NCBI RefSeq assembly: GCF_001667145.1
Contig: NZ_LZIF01000120.1
Location: forward strand, 1 to 64,000
DNA from: Mycobacterium sp. 852002-51971_SCH5477799-a
GTDB taxonomy: Bacteria; Actinomycetota; Actinomycetes; Mycobacteriales; Mycobacteriaceae
Direction: 5' to 3'
Length of the DNA: 64,000 bases
Below the pieces are notes generated by a model, which made no database searches, was not told where the DNA came from, and saw nothing but the letters and a program-made list of their open reading frames with translations. The translations under genes and the position numbers were made by a program. Within the stretch, counting starts at the first letter, position 1. Every line of letters starts with the position of its first letter. Of the stretch, positions 32,330 to 41,429 are shown piece after piece.

Positions 32330-32872
32330 CTACCAACCCGATGGATCGCCGGACGCGCCGTCTCCGGGCTTCGCGTGCCTGACAGGCGGTTCGGGGAGCT
32401 GCTTGGCACCGCCGGGCGCCTTGTCGTGGCCCGGCGTGAGCGCGGTGCGCGTTTCCTTGACCGATTCGATGGTCTGACGCGGCCCGCGGATCCGGCGCAC
32501 CTTGAGGAAGCCCAGCAGCGCCAAGAGGGCGCCGGTTACCACCATGATCCCGAACACGATCAGATAGGAGACCCAGCGCCACAGCCAGGTGTCGAGCAGC
32601 TCGGCGACGAAGAAGAAGAAAAAGAAGGTGGAGTAGAACAGCACCACCAGCGCCGCGATGAAGAAGACGCTTCCCGTGAGACCCTTTTTGACGTCGCGGG
32701 TAATTTCGGCGCGGGCCAGTTCGACTTCGGCCCGCACCAGCGTGGAGACCTGGGTCGTCGCATCCTTGATCAGATCACCGATCGACGGCTCGGCGGGCTT
32801 GGCATGCGGATCCGTCAGCGGAATCGTGGTCAGGGTGTTGGGCACACCGTTCTTGTCATCGGCTTTGCTCAC
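32330..32872 (-). CDS. Phage holin family / actinobacterial holin-X-like membrane protein (Rv3669-like)
   Basis: 180 residues. The soluble N-terminus ends in SIGDLIKDATTQVSTLVRAEVELARAEI, an amphipathic helix typical of Pfam phage_holin_3_6. Two transmembrane helices follow: GSVFFIAALVVLFYSTFFFFFFVAEL-like, with a run of six Phe, and YLIVFGIMVVTGALLALLGFL. A charged Pro-rich tail ends the protein. Despite the family name there is no phage context; it is conserved in mycobacteria upstream of ephE. Confidence 0.88.
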   Translation of the reverse strand: MSKADDKNGVPNTLTTIPLTDPHAKPAEPSIGDLIKDATTQVSTLVRAEVELARAEITRDVKKGLTGSVFFIAALVVLFYSTFFFFFFVAELLDTWLWRWVSYLIVFGIMVVTGALLALLGFLKVRRIRGPRQTIESVKETRTALTPGHDKAPGGAKQLPEPPVRHAKPGDGASGDPSGW

Positions 32873-33124
32873 AGACGGTCCTCTTTCGTCATCGCCGGCT
32901 CGCTGTCATCGCGGTTCATGTTGCCATGTGGTGCGATGACATACGAGGCCAGCCGAGCACTCCGCCGCGCGATTGGACTCCCCACGGCCAGTTCGGTTCG
33001 GCCAGAGGGCCGTCGGTGACGCGGCGCGGCCGACGCGCTTTCTTCAGAACGAGACATCACATCCCGGACGATTACACTCGGCCAAGCCGGTCGCGATGTC
33101 CGGCCTACCGATAGGAGTGGGGCT

Positions 33125-33823
33125 GTGCGGAGGGCGCACCGATGCTTCGTATTGGCGATGGTCGCCCTGCTCGTTGCCGCCGTGGGTTCGTTTGCCCGCG
33201 CCGCTGCCGCCGACGTCCGCATCCCGATGGGCGGTGGTGCGGGCATCGTCATCAACGGCGACACCATGTGCACCCTGACCACCATCGGCGGCGATGCCGC
33301 CGGTGAGCTGATCGGTTTCACCTCCGCGCACTGCGGCGGCCCGGGAGCACAGGTCACCGCCGAGGGCGCGGAGAACGCGGGCGTATTGGGCACCATGGTG
33401 GCGGGTAACGACAACCTCGACTACGCGGTGATCAAGTTCGACCCGGCCAAGGTGACACCGGTGGCCAACTTCAACGGCTTTTTGATCACCGGCATCGGTC
33501 CGGACCCCGCCTTCGGCGAGATCGCTTGCAAACAGGGCCGCACCACCGGCAATTCGTGCGGTGTCACCTGGGGCATGGGTCAATCACCGGGCACCATCGT
33601 CATGCAGGTTTGTGGTCAGCCGGGCGACTCCGGCGCGCCGGTCACCGTCAACAATCTATTGGTCGGGATGATCCACGGAGCGTTCAGCGACAACCTGCCG
33701 ACCTGCATCATCAAATACATCCCGCTGCACACGCCGGCCGTGGTCCAGTCGTTCAACGCGATCTTGGGCGACATCAACGCCAAACATCGGCCCGGTGCGG
33801 GGTTCAGCCCGCTGCCGGGCTGA
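33125..33823 (+). CDS. Secreted chymotrypsin-like serine protease (Rv3668c-like)
   Basis: 232 residues from a GTG. A Sec signal peptide (CFVLAMVALLVAAVGSFARAAAA) with an AXA site precedes the protease domain. Catalytic elements: FTSAHCGG (His), NLDYAVIKF (Asp) and GQPGDSGAPV (Ser). Four Cys in the mature part may form disulfides. It lacks a membrane anchor or PDZ domain. The substrate is unknown; it is probably secreted or periplasmic. It converges with acs, 11 bases apart. Confidence 0.9.
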   Translation: MRRAHRCFVLAMVALLVAAVGSFARAAAADVRIPMGGGAGIVINGDTMCTLTTIGGDAAGELIGFTSAHCGGPGAQVTAEGAENAGVLGTMVAGNDNLDYAVIKFDPAKVTPVANFNGFLITGIGPDPAFGEIACKQGRTTGNSCGVTWGMGQSPGTIVMQVCGQPGDSGAPVTVNNLLVGMIHGAFSDNLPTCIIKYIPLHTPAVVQSFNAILGDINAKHRPGAGFSPLPG

Positions 33824-33834
33824 ACGGGCAGCGA

Positions 33835-35784
33835 CTACTTCGCCGCCCTGATCGCGTCGAAGACGTCGGGATCCAGCAGCGTGGACGTGTCACCCAATTC
33901 GCGGTTTTCGGCGATGTCGCGTAACAGCCTGCGCATGATCTTGCCGCTGCGGGTCTTGGGTAGCTCGGGCACCACGTGAACCTCGCGTGGGCGGGCGATC
34001 GGTGAGATCTCCCGGGCCACCTCGACGCGCAATTCGTCGACGATCCCGTCGTGCACTTGGTGATCGCCACGCAGGACGACGAACGCGCAGATGGCCTGGC
34101 CGGTGGTCGCATCGGTCGCCCCGACCACCGCCGCCTCGGCCACCGAAGCGTGGCCGACCAGCGCCGACTCCACCTCGGCGGTCGACAGCCGATGCCCCGA
34201 CACGTTCATCACGTCGTCGATGCGGCCCACCACCCAGATGGCGCCGTCGCGGTCGTAATAGGCGCTGTCGCCGGCGAAATACCAGCCCTGCTCGGCGAAT
34301 CTGGACCAGTAGGTCTCGACGTATCGTTCCGGATCGCCCCAGATGCCGCGCAGCATGGACGGCCACGGCCGGTCCAAGACCAGGTAGCCGGTGATGTGCT
34401 CCTCCTTGTGGACGGCCGGCTTCAGGTCATCGCCGTGGTCATCGACGATCTTGGCCGAGATGCCGGGCAGCGGCCTCATCGCCGAACCGGGCTTGGCCGC
34501 AGCGACTCCGGGCAGCGGGGAGATCATCGTGGCGCCAGTTTCGGTCTGCCACCAGGTGTCCACGATCGGGAGGCTCTCGGCGCCGATCACCTTGTGATAC
34601 CAGCGCCACGCCTCGGGATTGATCGGTTCACCGACCGTGCCCAGCAGTCGCAGGCTGGACAGGTCGTGCGCGTCGGGAATCTCGCGACCCCACTTCATGA
34701 ACGTGCGGATCAGCGTGGGTGCAGTGTAATAGATTGTCACACCGAGCTTTTCGATGATTTCGAAATGCCGGTGCTGAGTGGGCGAGTCGGGCGTGCCCTC
34801 GTAGAGCACCTCGGTGACACCGTTGGCCAGCGGACCGTAGACGCCGTAGGTGTGGCCGGTGACCCAGCCGATGTCGGCGGTGCACCAGAAGACGTCGCTT
34901 TCGGCCTTGATGTCAAAGACGTAGTAATGCGTATAGGCGGCATGGGTCAGGTAGCCGCCGCTGGTGTGCACGATGCCCTTGGGCTTGCCGGTGGTTCCCG
35001 AGGTGTACAGCAGGAACAGCGGCTGCTCGGCGTCGAACGGTTCCGGGGTGTGTTCGGCCGGTGCCGCGTCGACGACGTCGTGCCACCACAGGTCACGGTC
35101 GTCGTTCCAGGACACGTCAATTCCCGTGCGCCGCACCACAAGTACGTGCTCGACGGGGCTGTCGCCGGCGCTGACGGCCTCATCGGCCGCGTCCTTCAAC
35201 GGCGCCGGCTTGCCGCGGCGGAACTGGCCGTCGCTGGTGATCACCAGCTTGGCCTGGGCGTCGGCGATGCGGGCCTGCAGCGCCTTGGCGGTGAAGCCGG
35301 CGAACACCACGCTGTGCATGAGACCCAGGCGCGCGCAGGCCAGCATCGCGATCACCGCCTCGGGAATCAGCGGCAGGTAGATCGCGACCCGGTCGCCGGC
35401 GACCAGGCCGAGGTCGGTCAGCGCGTTGGCCGCTTTACAAACTTCGGCCTGCAGGTCGCAATAGGTCAGGCTGCGGCTGTCGCCGGGTTCACCCTCCCAG
35501 TGGATGGCGACCCGGTCCCCGTGCCCGGCCTCCACGTGGCGGTCGACGCAGTTGTAGGCGACGTTGAGCTTGCCGTCGGCGAACCACTTGGCGAACGGCG
35601 CTTCGGACCAGTCCAACACCTCGGTGAACGGCGTAGCCCACGCGAGCCGATTGGCCTGCTTCGTCCAAAACGCCAACCAGTCGTCGTCGGCCTCGCGGTA
35701 CAGTTCCTCGCCGGCGTTGGCCTGTTCGGCGAACTGCGCCGGCGGTGGATACGACGACGGGCCCGCGGAATTGGTGGCGGTCAC
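33835..35784 (-). CDS. acs: Acetyl-CoA synthetase (Rv3667-like)
   Basis: 649 residues from a GTG that follows AGGAGAG at good spacing; the longer frame upstream is not used. AMP-forming adenylation motifs: YTSGTTGKPKGIVHT (P-loop), DTWWQTETGATM, WYFAGDSAYYDRDG and the C-terminal PKTRSGKIMRRLLR, whose Lys is the target of regulatory acetylation in the family. It converts acetate, ATP and CoA to acetyl-CoA. In mycobacteria it is controlled by Crp and by the cAMP-dependent Pat acetyltransferase. Upstream lies a 4-kb accessory insert that separates it from dppA. Confidence 0.97.
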   Translation of the reverse strand: MTATNSAGPSSYPPPAQFAEQANAGEELYREADDDWLAFWTKQANRLAWATPFTEVLDWSEAPFAKWFADGKLNVAYNCVDRHVEAGHGDRVAIHWEGEPGDSRSLTYCDLQAEVCKAANALTDLGLVAGDRVAIYLPLIPEAVIAMLACARLGLMHSVVFAGFTAKALQARIADAQAKLVITSDGQFRRGKPAPLKDAADEAVSAGDSPVEHVLVVRRTGIDVSWNDDRDLWWHDVVDAAPAEHTPEPFDAEQPLFLLYTSGTTGKPKGIVHTSGGYLTHAAYTHYYVFDIKAESDVFWCTADIGWVTGHTYGVYGPLANGVTEVLYEGTPDSPTQHRHFEIIEKLGVTIYYTAPTLIRTFMKWGREIPDAHDLSSLRLLGTVGEPINPEAWRWYHKVIGAESLPIVDTWWQTETGATMISPLPGVAAAKPGSAMRPLPGISAKIVDDHGDDLKPAVHKEEHITGYLVLDRPWPSMLRGIWGDPERYVETYWSRFAEQGWYFAGDSAYYDRDGAIWVVGRIDDVMNVSGHRLSTAEVESALVGHASVAEAAVVGATDATTGQAICAFVVLRGDHQVHDGIVDELRVEVAREISPIARPREVHVVPELPKTRSGKIMRRLLRDIAENRELGDTSTLLDPDVFDAIRAAK

Positions 35785-36049
35785 TGGCTTCTCTCCTGTG
35801 TCGGGACTGCGCCGTTGGAGTGGCGTCACGCTGTCGGCCGACTGCGAGCCTAGCCGGGTGACGCGTAGCTGTGCGAGTGCTAGCTGCGGGCGCCAATCCT
35901 GGGTCAAGTCTGCCCTCATGCCGGATGATCACCCGTGTGCCGGGTCATGGGCGGTGCGTCCGCCGACTAGTCCCCGGTTTTGCCGCGGCCACAACGATGT
36001 ACGCGATGGCCACCCTGTTCCGGCCATGCCGCTGGAAAGCGGCGAGGAG

Positions 36050-36260
36050 GCCACGCCCTGCCGGTCAGACCAGGTCGCCGTCACCGCCTTCCCGGCAGAA
36101 AGCGCGGTGGGTCATCGCGCGGTGACGTTGATGTTCGCGCTCGCCGGCGGCGCCGAGCCGTGCACGCTGACCGGATACCCCTGGGTGGATTCGGGCGCCG
36201 GCGGGTCACCGATTCACGCCCGGCCCACGCCGCGTGGCTACGGCAGCGGCGCTGCCTGCG
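36050..36260 (+). pseudogene. Remnant of a DUF4232-type (lipo)protein gene
   Basis: In one frame the DNA reads CRSDQVAVTAFPAESAVGHR and AVTLMFALAGGAEPCTLTGYP, then WVDSGAGGSPIHARPTPRGY. This is the N-terminal half of the mycobacterial DUF4232 domain, including both conserved Cys. There is no signal peptide or start before it, and similarity ends at about 36260, where the remaining domain half is absent. The surrounding bases 35785-36049 hold only the acs upstream region and no supported gene. I infer a degraded copy rather than a live gene. Confidence 0.65.
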
Positions 36261-36409
36261 ATTTGCAGTTGCATCCATCACCGCGGCGACATAAACGATT
36301 TCACGACCGGCCGTTTGCCGGTCTAGTGGCTTCGGCGAAGCGCACCCGCAGTTCGGCGATCAGCAGGGCTTCGATGCAGGTGCTGGCCGGGCCGGAGCCT
36401 GAAGGTTAA

Positions 36410-36606
36410 GCCGACGTCGAGATCAGGGTCGGCCCACGATGTTTCGTCGTCACCGCCCGACGGCGCTGTCCGCCGATCCCAATTACCCGCGGCTGTGGCA
36501 GATCGTCAGCAAGAACAATCAAAACCGGTACAACGGATACCAAAAGAAGACGTCGCGACCAATCGCTATCGTCGACATGGTCCCGAAAGGTGGAACAGCC
36601 CGGTAG
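36410..36606 (+). pseudogene. Frameshifted C-terminal remnant of a deazaflavin (F420)-dependent nitroreductase-family gene
   Basis: Frame 2 from 36410 reads ADVEIRVGPRCFVVTARR. The frame starting at ATG 36439 then supplies LSADPNYPRLWQIVSKNNQN and RYNGYQKKTSRPIAIV before a TAG. Joined, they match the end of Ddn-like proteins (P-x-VEIxVG...A-x-x-L...YPRLWxxVxxNNxNRYxGYQxRTxRPIP). The frame switch and the TAA just before 36410 show it is broken. It lies 10 bases from the 3' end of the cyclase gene. Confidence 0.7.
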
Positions 36607-36615
36607 CCCCGCAGC

Positions 36616-38142
36616 TCAGGGGGCGGCGGGAGCTTCTAGGCCGAGAGTGAAGACCCGCACCTCGGCCGATTTGCCCTTCAACGCGTGCGTTCCCCGGTCG
36701 AGGAGGCCGGGCGGTCGAGATGTCAGCGCGTCCACGCACGCGCCGGTGAGAAGGATCGCGTCACCGGTGGACTTAGTGAGCTGTTCGACGCGGGCGGCGA
36801 CGTTGACGGTGTCGCCGATCAGGGTGAACTCCAGCTTGCTTGCGCCGCCGATGGTTCCGGCGATCACCTTACCGGTGTTGATGCCGATGCCGATGCGAAG
36901 CTGATCGCCGAACCGTGCGCCGACGAGGCGGTGGATCAGCACCGCCGCGGCGACCGCGGCATCGGCATGATCGGCAAGGTCGTTGGGGGCGCCAAAGAAG
37001 GCCAGCGCACCGTCGCCTAGGAACTTGTTGACGTGCCCACCGGCGTCGACGACAGCGGGCACGACGATCTCGAACAGCGCGTTGAGCCGGGCAACGGTGT
37101 CTTCGGCGGTGTTGGCCTCGGCGAACGGGGTGAAATCGCGGATGTCGACGAACATCACCGTCACCTCGCGGCGTTCTCCGGTGAACACGTCATCGCCCTG
37201 CTGAAGCAGCCGCGCCGCTAAGGCCGGGTCGACGTAGGTGCCGAACGCACTCTGAAGTCGTTGCCGCTCAGCCAAACCCGCCTGCATACGATTGAATGAT
37301 GCGGCCAACGCGCCAAGGTCATCATCCTGAACCACCGGCAGCCGCTGGCTATAGTCGCCTGCCGCAACACGTTCGGCACCCTTGGCTAGGTCGCGAACGG
37401 GTTTCAGGGAGTGGGAAAACCCGATACCGACGGAGACCGGCACCGCGAAGGCAAGCGTCAGCGCGCATCCGATCACGACGGGCAGGATCGGGGCATCGCT
37501 AATTGGACCGAGCACGGTGGCGAACATGGCGCCACCAACGGCGTACCCGAACGCGGCCGCAACCATGGACATGTTTGACCGCGCGGCAAAACTCGGGCGC
37601 GAACGGGGCAGCGAATCGCCGATCCCGGTGTTGCCGGCAAGCGCGATTCTGACTGGGCGCAGTACCGCCTCCACGATGCTGTGAAAAGCGATCAGCTGGA
37701 TCGCCGCTCCTATGACGGCGCCGCGGATGCCGTATTGGATCAATCGTGTCGATGTCGCTCCGGCGATCGCGCCGATAACGACGGACAACACCGCGGCCCA
37801 TACCCCTGTTCCCCACACCGTTCGGGCAGTCGAACTGCGGGCGTAGTTATACGTGGCCTCAAGCGCGGCCGCTCGGTCGACGTCGCGGCCGGCTGACCAC
37901 TGCTCCATGAGGCGCGCCCACGGGCGACCCGGAAGAATAATGATGCAGACAAGAACCATCACGGCGACAACGCTGATGGCCGTCGCATCCGCGTAGCGAT
38001 CGGACTTCTCAGAAGCGACGATCGGAAGCGACAAGAAGCTGAAGTAGATCGGAAACGAAACGAGAAACGCGGCAGCGCACAGAGCCCACCAGTAATATCT
38101 CGCCCCGCAGCGCTCCCATATCCACTGCCAGATGCGGTCCAT
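36616..38142 (-). CDS. Membrane class III adenylate/guanylate cyclase with HAMP domain
   Basis: 508 residues. Six hydrophobic segments span about 15-255 (e.g. YYWWALCAAAFLVSFPIYF, ISVVAVMVLVCIIILPG, VVIGCALTLAFAVPVSVGI), followed by a HAMP linker (SLKPVRDLAKGAERVAAGDY). The catalytic domain has VTVMFVDIRDFTPFAE (metal Asp), VNKFLGDGALAFFGAP, LRIGIGINTGKVIAGTIG and FTLIGDTVNVAARVEQLT. This resembles the Rv1318c-Rv1320c group of membrane adenylate cyclases. It is a second cyclase in the window besides the Rv3645-like one and lies in the acs-dppA insert. Confidence 0.92.
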   Translation of the reverse strand: MDRIWQWIWERCGARYYWWALCAAAFLVSFPIYFSFLSLPIVASEKSDRYADATAISVVAVMVLVCIIILPGRPWARLMEQWSAGRDVDRAAALEATYNYARSSTARTVWGTGVWAAVLSVVIGAIAGATSTRLIQYGIRGAVIGAAIQLIAFHSIVEAVLRPVRIALAGNTGIGDSLPRSRPSFAARSNMSMVAAAFGYAVGGAMFATVLGPISDAPILPVVIGCALTLAFAVPVSVGIGFSHSLKPVRDLAKGAERVAAGDYSQRLPVVQDDDLGALAASFNRMQAGLAERQRLQSAFGTYVDPALAARLLQQGDDVFTGERREVTVMFVDIRDFTPFAEANTAEDTVARLNALFEIVVPAVVDAGGHVNKFLGDGALAFFGAPNDLADHADAAVAAAVLIHRLVGARFGDQLRIGIGINTGKVIAGTIGGASKLEFTLIGDTVNVAARVEQLTKSTGDAILLTGACVDALTSRPPGLLDRGTHALKGKSAEVRVFTLGLEAPAAP

Positions 38143-38655
38143 GCCGGGAGATTAAAGGGCGGCCGGCCGCGATGGGCGCAAAAGGCCGCATCTGTGCTGC
38201 CCCCGTGGGGGGTTGCCCGGATTCGGACCTGATGCTGTGCCGACGATTTTGCGGTGTGAGCTGGGTGTTCGTTACGTCTCGTTCCGGTTGTTCCCGGTTG
38301 CTACCTTTGGGTCGGTTCTCCGATGCCAGCACTTGGCGGCTGTGATGGCATACGTGCGCGAGCCGGGACCGGTGTACGAAGCGATGGCGCAACATTGTTG
38401 CGGCCGGGGATGTGATGATGACTTTCTTAGGCGCGCTGGCGCCGGCCGGGGCGTTGTGAGGCCGGCCTGCCAGTGCCACAGCGGCTGGGAAGGGTGGCGC
38501 GGTCACGGTCAGGCGCGGTCGTGTTGAGGACTGCTGGCGCTATCGCCTGACGACGGCGTGAGTCTCGTTGCCATGTACCGAGATTTCCGGGCCGGTCTCA
38601 GGGCTTTTATCAACCGTGACCGTGTGCGAGTCGCGGTGCTTGCCTGGTGAATGGG
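38143..38655. other. Intergenic stretch without a supported gene
   Basis: 513 bases between the cyclase start and the methyltransferase stop. Short open frames occur on both strands but none has a ribosome binding site, conserved motif or mycobacterial codon pattern. Base composition is less GC-rich than the flanks, which agrees with decayed or foreign DNA. The cyclase promoter must lie in the left part. Confidence 0.5.
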
Positions 38656-39741
38656 CTATGCGCGCCTGTCGGGTTTGTGGGCGACCAGGACGCTGCGATC
38701 ACAGATGGTGGGGCGCTCGACGATATCGGCAAAGCCTACTGCGGTGGCAATTTTAGCGAGTTCGTATCTCGACCAACACTTTCCGAGGGTGGAGTGCATC
38801 AACAGAACCGAGTATTCGGCCACGGACAGTGGACCGCGTTTGTCTGAGTTGATGTGAGTGTCGTGGTCGAGTAACCAGCCCCCGGGGAGCAATGCCGCAA
38901 ACGATGCGGCCAGCAACTGGGCGACTCGCTCGGCATCCCAATCGTGCAACACTTGCGAGTACAGGTGTACGTCGTAACCGTCGGGGAGCGGGTCGGTGAA
39001 CATGTCGCCGGTGATGACTGAGATCCGGTCACTGAGGCCGCGTTCCCGCAGGAGCGTGCGGGCCGCCTCATCGACCGGTGGCCGCTCGAACACCGCCGCG
39101 CGGGTATCGGGGCGCCTGTCGATAATGGCACTCGCATAACTACCCGAACTGCCGCCGATATCGAGCAGGTTGCTGATCGGAAGGCTTTCGACAGCGCGTG
39201 CGAGTGCGGGGGCGAGAAAGGCGGCTCGAGCATCCATGGCCGCGGTGATCGTGGATGCGAATTGCGGGTCGGTCAGCCTGCCGGACCAATCGGCGTTGGC
39301 GGGTGCCCCGGCGGGTGACGCCGATATTGGTCCGGTCAGCTGCGCGCTGGCCCAAGGGGCCTGCTTGCCGGTTCGCAGCACTTGCCCAAGTTCGATGACC
39401 GCGGGCCGTTCGGCCAATGATCCGTAGTAGGGGCGCAAGTCGTAACGTGAACCGGCCACGAGATGATGGCGCGCCGTTTCCGTGAGCTCTACGCGATCCC
39501 CGTCGACCACGTCGCGATCGATCAATCCCAGTGCGGCGCAGTAGGTGAGAAGGACGTCAGTGGGGCGCCTCGCCAGGTTTAACTCGCCAACTAGCTCGGA
39601 TGCGCGAATTGGTCCGCGTTTGTCTAGCCAGGTGAACAGATCCAGGTCGGCCACGGCGGTAATCAACAGGTCGTTGGCGTATACGCCGTCGCGTATCCGA
39701 TACAGCATTGTTGGATCAGGAACCGAGGCAGTTTCGTCCAT
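38656..39741 (-). CDS. O-methyltransferase family 2 (SAM-dependent)
   Basis: 361 residues. An N-terminal winged-helix dimerisation domain (LITAVADLDLFTWLDKRGP, RPTDVLLTYCAALGLI) is followed by the class I SAM fold: NLLDIGGSSGSYASAII (motif I), AAVFERPPV, ISVITGDMFTDPLPDGYDVH, LYSQVLHDWDAERVAQLL (the LHDW motif) and LLDHDTHI. Such enzymes methylate hydroxyls of polyketides, phenols or lipids; the substrate is not visible. It is divergent from dppA (56 bases) and belongs to the accessory insert. Confidence 0.88.
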   Translation of the reverse strand: MDETASVPDPTMLYRIRDGVYANDLLITAVADLDLFTWLDKRGPIRASELVGELNLARRPTDVLLTYCAALGLIDRDVVDGDRVELTETARHHLVAGSRYDLRPYYGSLAERPAVIELGQVLRTGKQAPWASAQLTGPISASPAGAPANADWSGRLTDPQFASTITAAMDARAAFLAPALARAVESLPISNLLDIGGSSGSYASAIIDRRPDTRAAVFERPPVDEAARTLLRERGLSDRISVITGDMFTDPLPDGYDVHLYSQVLHDWDAERVAQLLAASFAALLPGGWLLDHDTHINSDKRGPLSVAEYSVLLMHSTLGKCWSRYELAKIATAVGFADIVERPTICDRSVLVAHKPDRRA

Positions 39742-39797
39742 CAGATCAGCATGCCGGATCGCTGCACTCTATTTGACTTGCCCTAGGGTCGATTGGC

Positions 39798-41426
39798 ATG
39801 CGTCGGATGTGGGGCTGGCCGGCTGTCGCTGCCGTCGTCATGCTGGCGGCCGCCGCACTGGCCGGGTGCGGCGGCGGCGTCCTCAGCCCGGATCTGGTGG
39901 TGGCCAACGGCGGGGAACCGCCGAACCCCCTGATTCCCACCGGCACCAACGACAGCCTGGGCGGCCGGATCCTCGATCGGCTGTTCGCCGGGCTGATGTC
40001 CTACGATGCCGCGGGAAATCCGTCACCGGAGGTGGCCCAGTCCGTCGATACCACCGACAACGTCAGCTACCGGATCATCCTCAAACCCGGTTGGACGTTC
40101 ACCGACGGCTCGCCGGTGACGGCACATTCATTCGTCGATGCCTGGAACTACGGCGCGCTGAGTACCAATGCCCAACTGCAGCAGAGCTTCTTCAGCCCGA
40201 TCGACGGTTACGACGCCGTCGCCGGGCTGACCGCCGACGGCAAGCCGACGACCACCACCATGTCCGGCCTGCAGGTGATCAACGACCGGGAGTTCACCGT
40301 TCGGCTGAAAGCGCCAACCATCGACTTCAAGTTGCGGCTGGGCCACAGCGCGTTCTATCCGCTGCCGCAGGCGGCCTTTCGGGACATGGGCGCTTTCGGG
40401 CAGCACCCGATTGGTAACGGCCCGTACAAACTCGCCGACGGCCCCGACGGGCCCGCGTGGGAACACAACGTCCGAATTGACCTGCGGCCCAATCCGGATT
40501 ATCACGGCAACCGTAAACCCCGCAATAAGGGCCTGCGGTTCGAGTTCTACGCAAACCTGGACACCGCGTACGCCGACCTACTGTCGGGCAATCTCGATGT
40601 GCTGGATACGATCCCGTCCAGCGCGTTGACGATCTACAAGCGCGACCTGGGCGGCAACGCCGCCAGCGGGCCCGTCGCCGTTAGCCAATCGCTCGACACG
40701 CCGCTGCGGCTGCCCCATTTCGGCGGCGAGGAAGGCCGACTGCGCCGGCTCGCGTTGTCCGCGTCCATCAACCGCCCCCAGATATGTCAGCAGATCTTCA
40801 ACAACACTCGCAGCCCCGCCCGCGATTTCACCGCCAGCTCGTTGCCGGGATTCGACCCGAACATTCCGGGCAGTGACGGATTGGACTTCAATCCCGAACG
40901 GGCGCGCGAACTCTGGGCCCAGGCGAACGCGATCTCGCCGTGGAGCGGGCGGTACGCCATCGCCTATAACGCAGACAGCGGCCATCAGGAGTGGGTGGAC
41001 GCGGTGGCCAACAGCATCAAGAACGTGCTGGGCATCGACGCCGTCGGCGCGCCGCAACCCACCTTCGCGGGGTTTCGCACGCAGATCACCAACCGTACGA
41101 TCGACACCGCGTTCCGGGCCGGCTGGATAGGCGACTACCCGTCGATGATCGAGTTCCTCGCCCCGTTGTACGCCACCGGTGCGGGATCCAACGACGTCGG
41201 ATATTCCAGCCGCCAATTTGACGCTGGACTGGCCGCGGCCGAGGCGGCTCCCGACCTACGCCGGGCCGACGTGCTGGTGAACGTCGCTCAACGAATCCTG
41301 TTGCGCGACATGCCCGCCGTGCCGCTGTGGTACTACATCGCCGTGGTCGGGTGGTCACCGGAGATCAGCGCCGTCAAGGTCACCTGGAACGGGCTGCCCG
41401 ACTACGAGAATCTTGTCAAGGGTTAA
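39798..41426 (+). CDS. dppA: Peptide/heme-binding ABC transporter lipoprotein DppA (Rv3666c-like)
   Basis: 542 residues. The signal peptide ends in lipobox LAGC (C24), so the mature protein is a membrane lipoprotein. It is a family 5 extracellular solute-binding protein: GGRILDRLFAGLMSYD, WTFTDGSPVTAHSFVDAWNYG and NGPYKLADGP are typical. Dpp proteins import di- or oligopeptides; in Mtb the Dpp system was also reported to take up heme. First gene of the tightly packed dppABCD operon, with dppB 3 bases after its stop. Confidence 0.95.
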   Translation: MRRMWGWPAVAAVVMLAAAALAGCGGGVLSPDLVVANGGEPPNPLIPTGTNDSLGGRILDRLFAGLMSYDAAGNPSPEVAQSVDTTDNVSYRIILKPGWTFTDGSPVTAHSFVDAWNYGALSTNAQLQQSFFSPIDGYDAVAGLTADGKPTTTTMSGLQVINDREFTVRLKAPTIDFKLRLGHSAFYPLPQAAFRDMGAFGQHPIGNGPYKLADGPDGPAWEHNVRIDLRPNPDYHGNRKPRNKGLRFEFYANLDTAYADLLSGNLDVLDTIPSSALTIYKRDLGGNAASGPVAVSQSLDTPLRLPHFGGEEGRLRRLALSASINRPQICQQIFNNTRSPARDFTASSLPGFDPNIPGSDGLDFNPERARELWAQANAISPWSGRYAIAYNADSGHQEWVDAVANSIKNVLGIDAVGAPQPTFAGFRTQITNRTIDTAFRAGWIGDYPSMIEFLAPLYATGAGSNDVGYSSRQFDAGLAAAEAAPDLRRADVLVNVAQRILLRDMPAVPLWYYIAVVGWSPEISAVKVTWNGLPDYENLVKG

Positions 41427-41429
41427 GAC

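Noticed and set aside
38009..38506. 165-residue minus-strand frame before the cyclase
   Set aside because: It overlaps the cyclase N-terminus in another frame and shows no recognisable domain.
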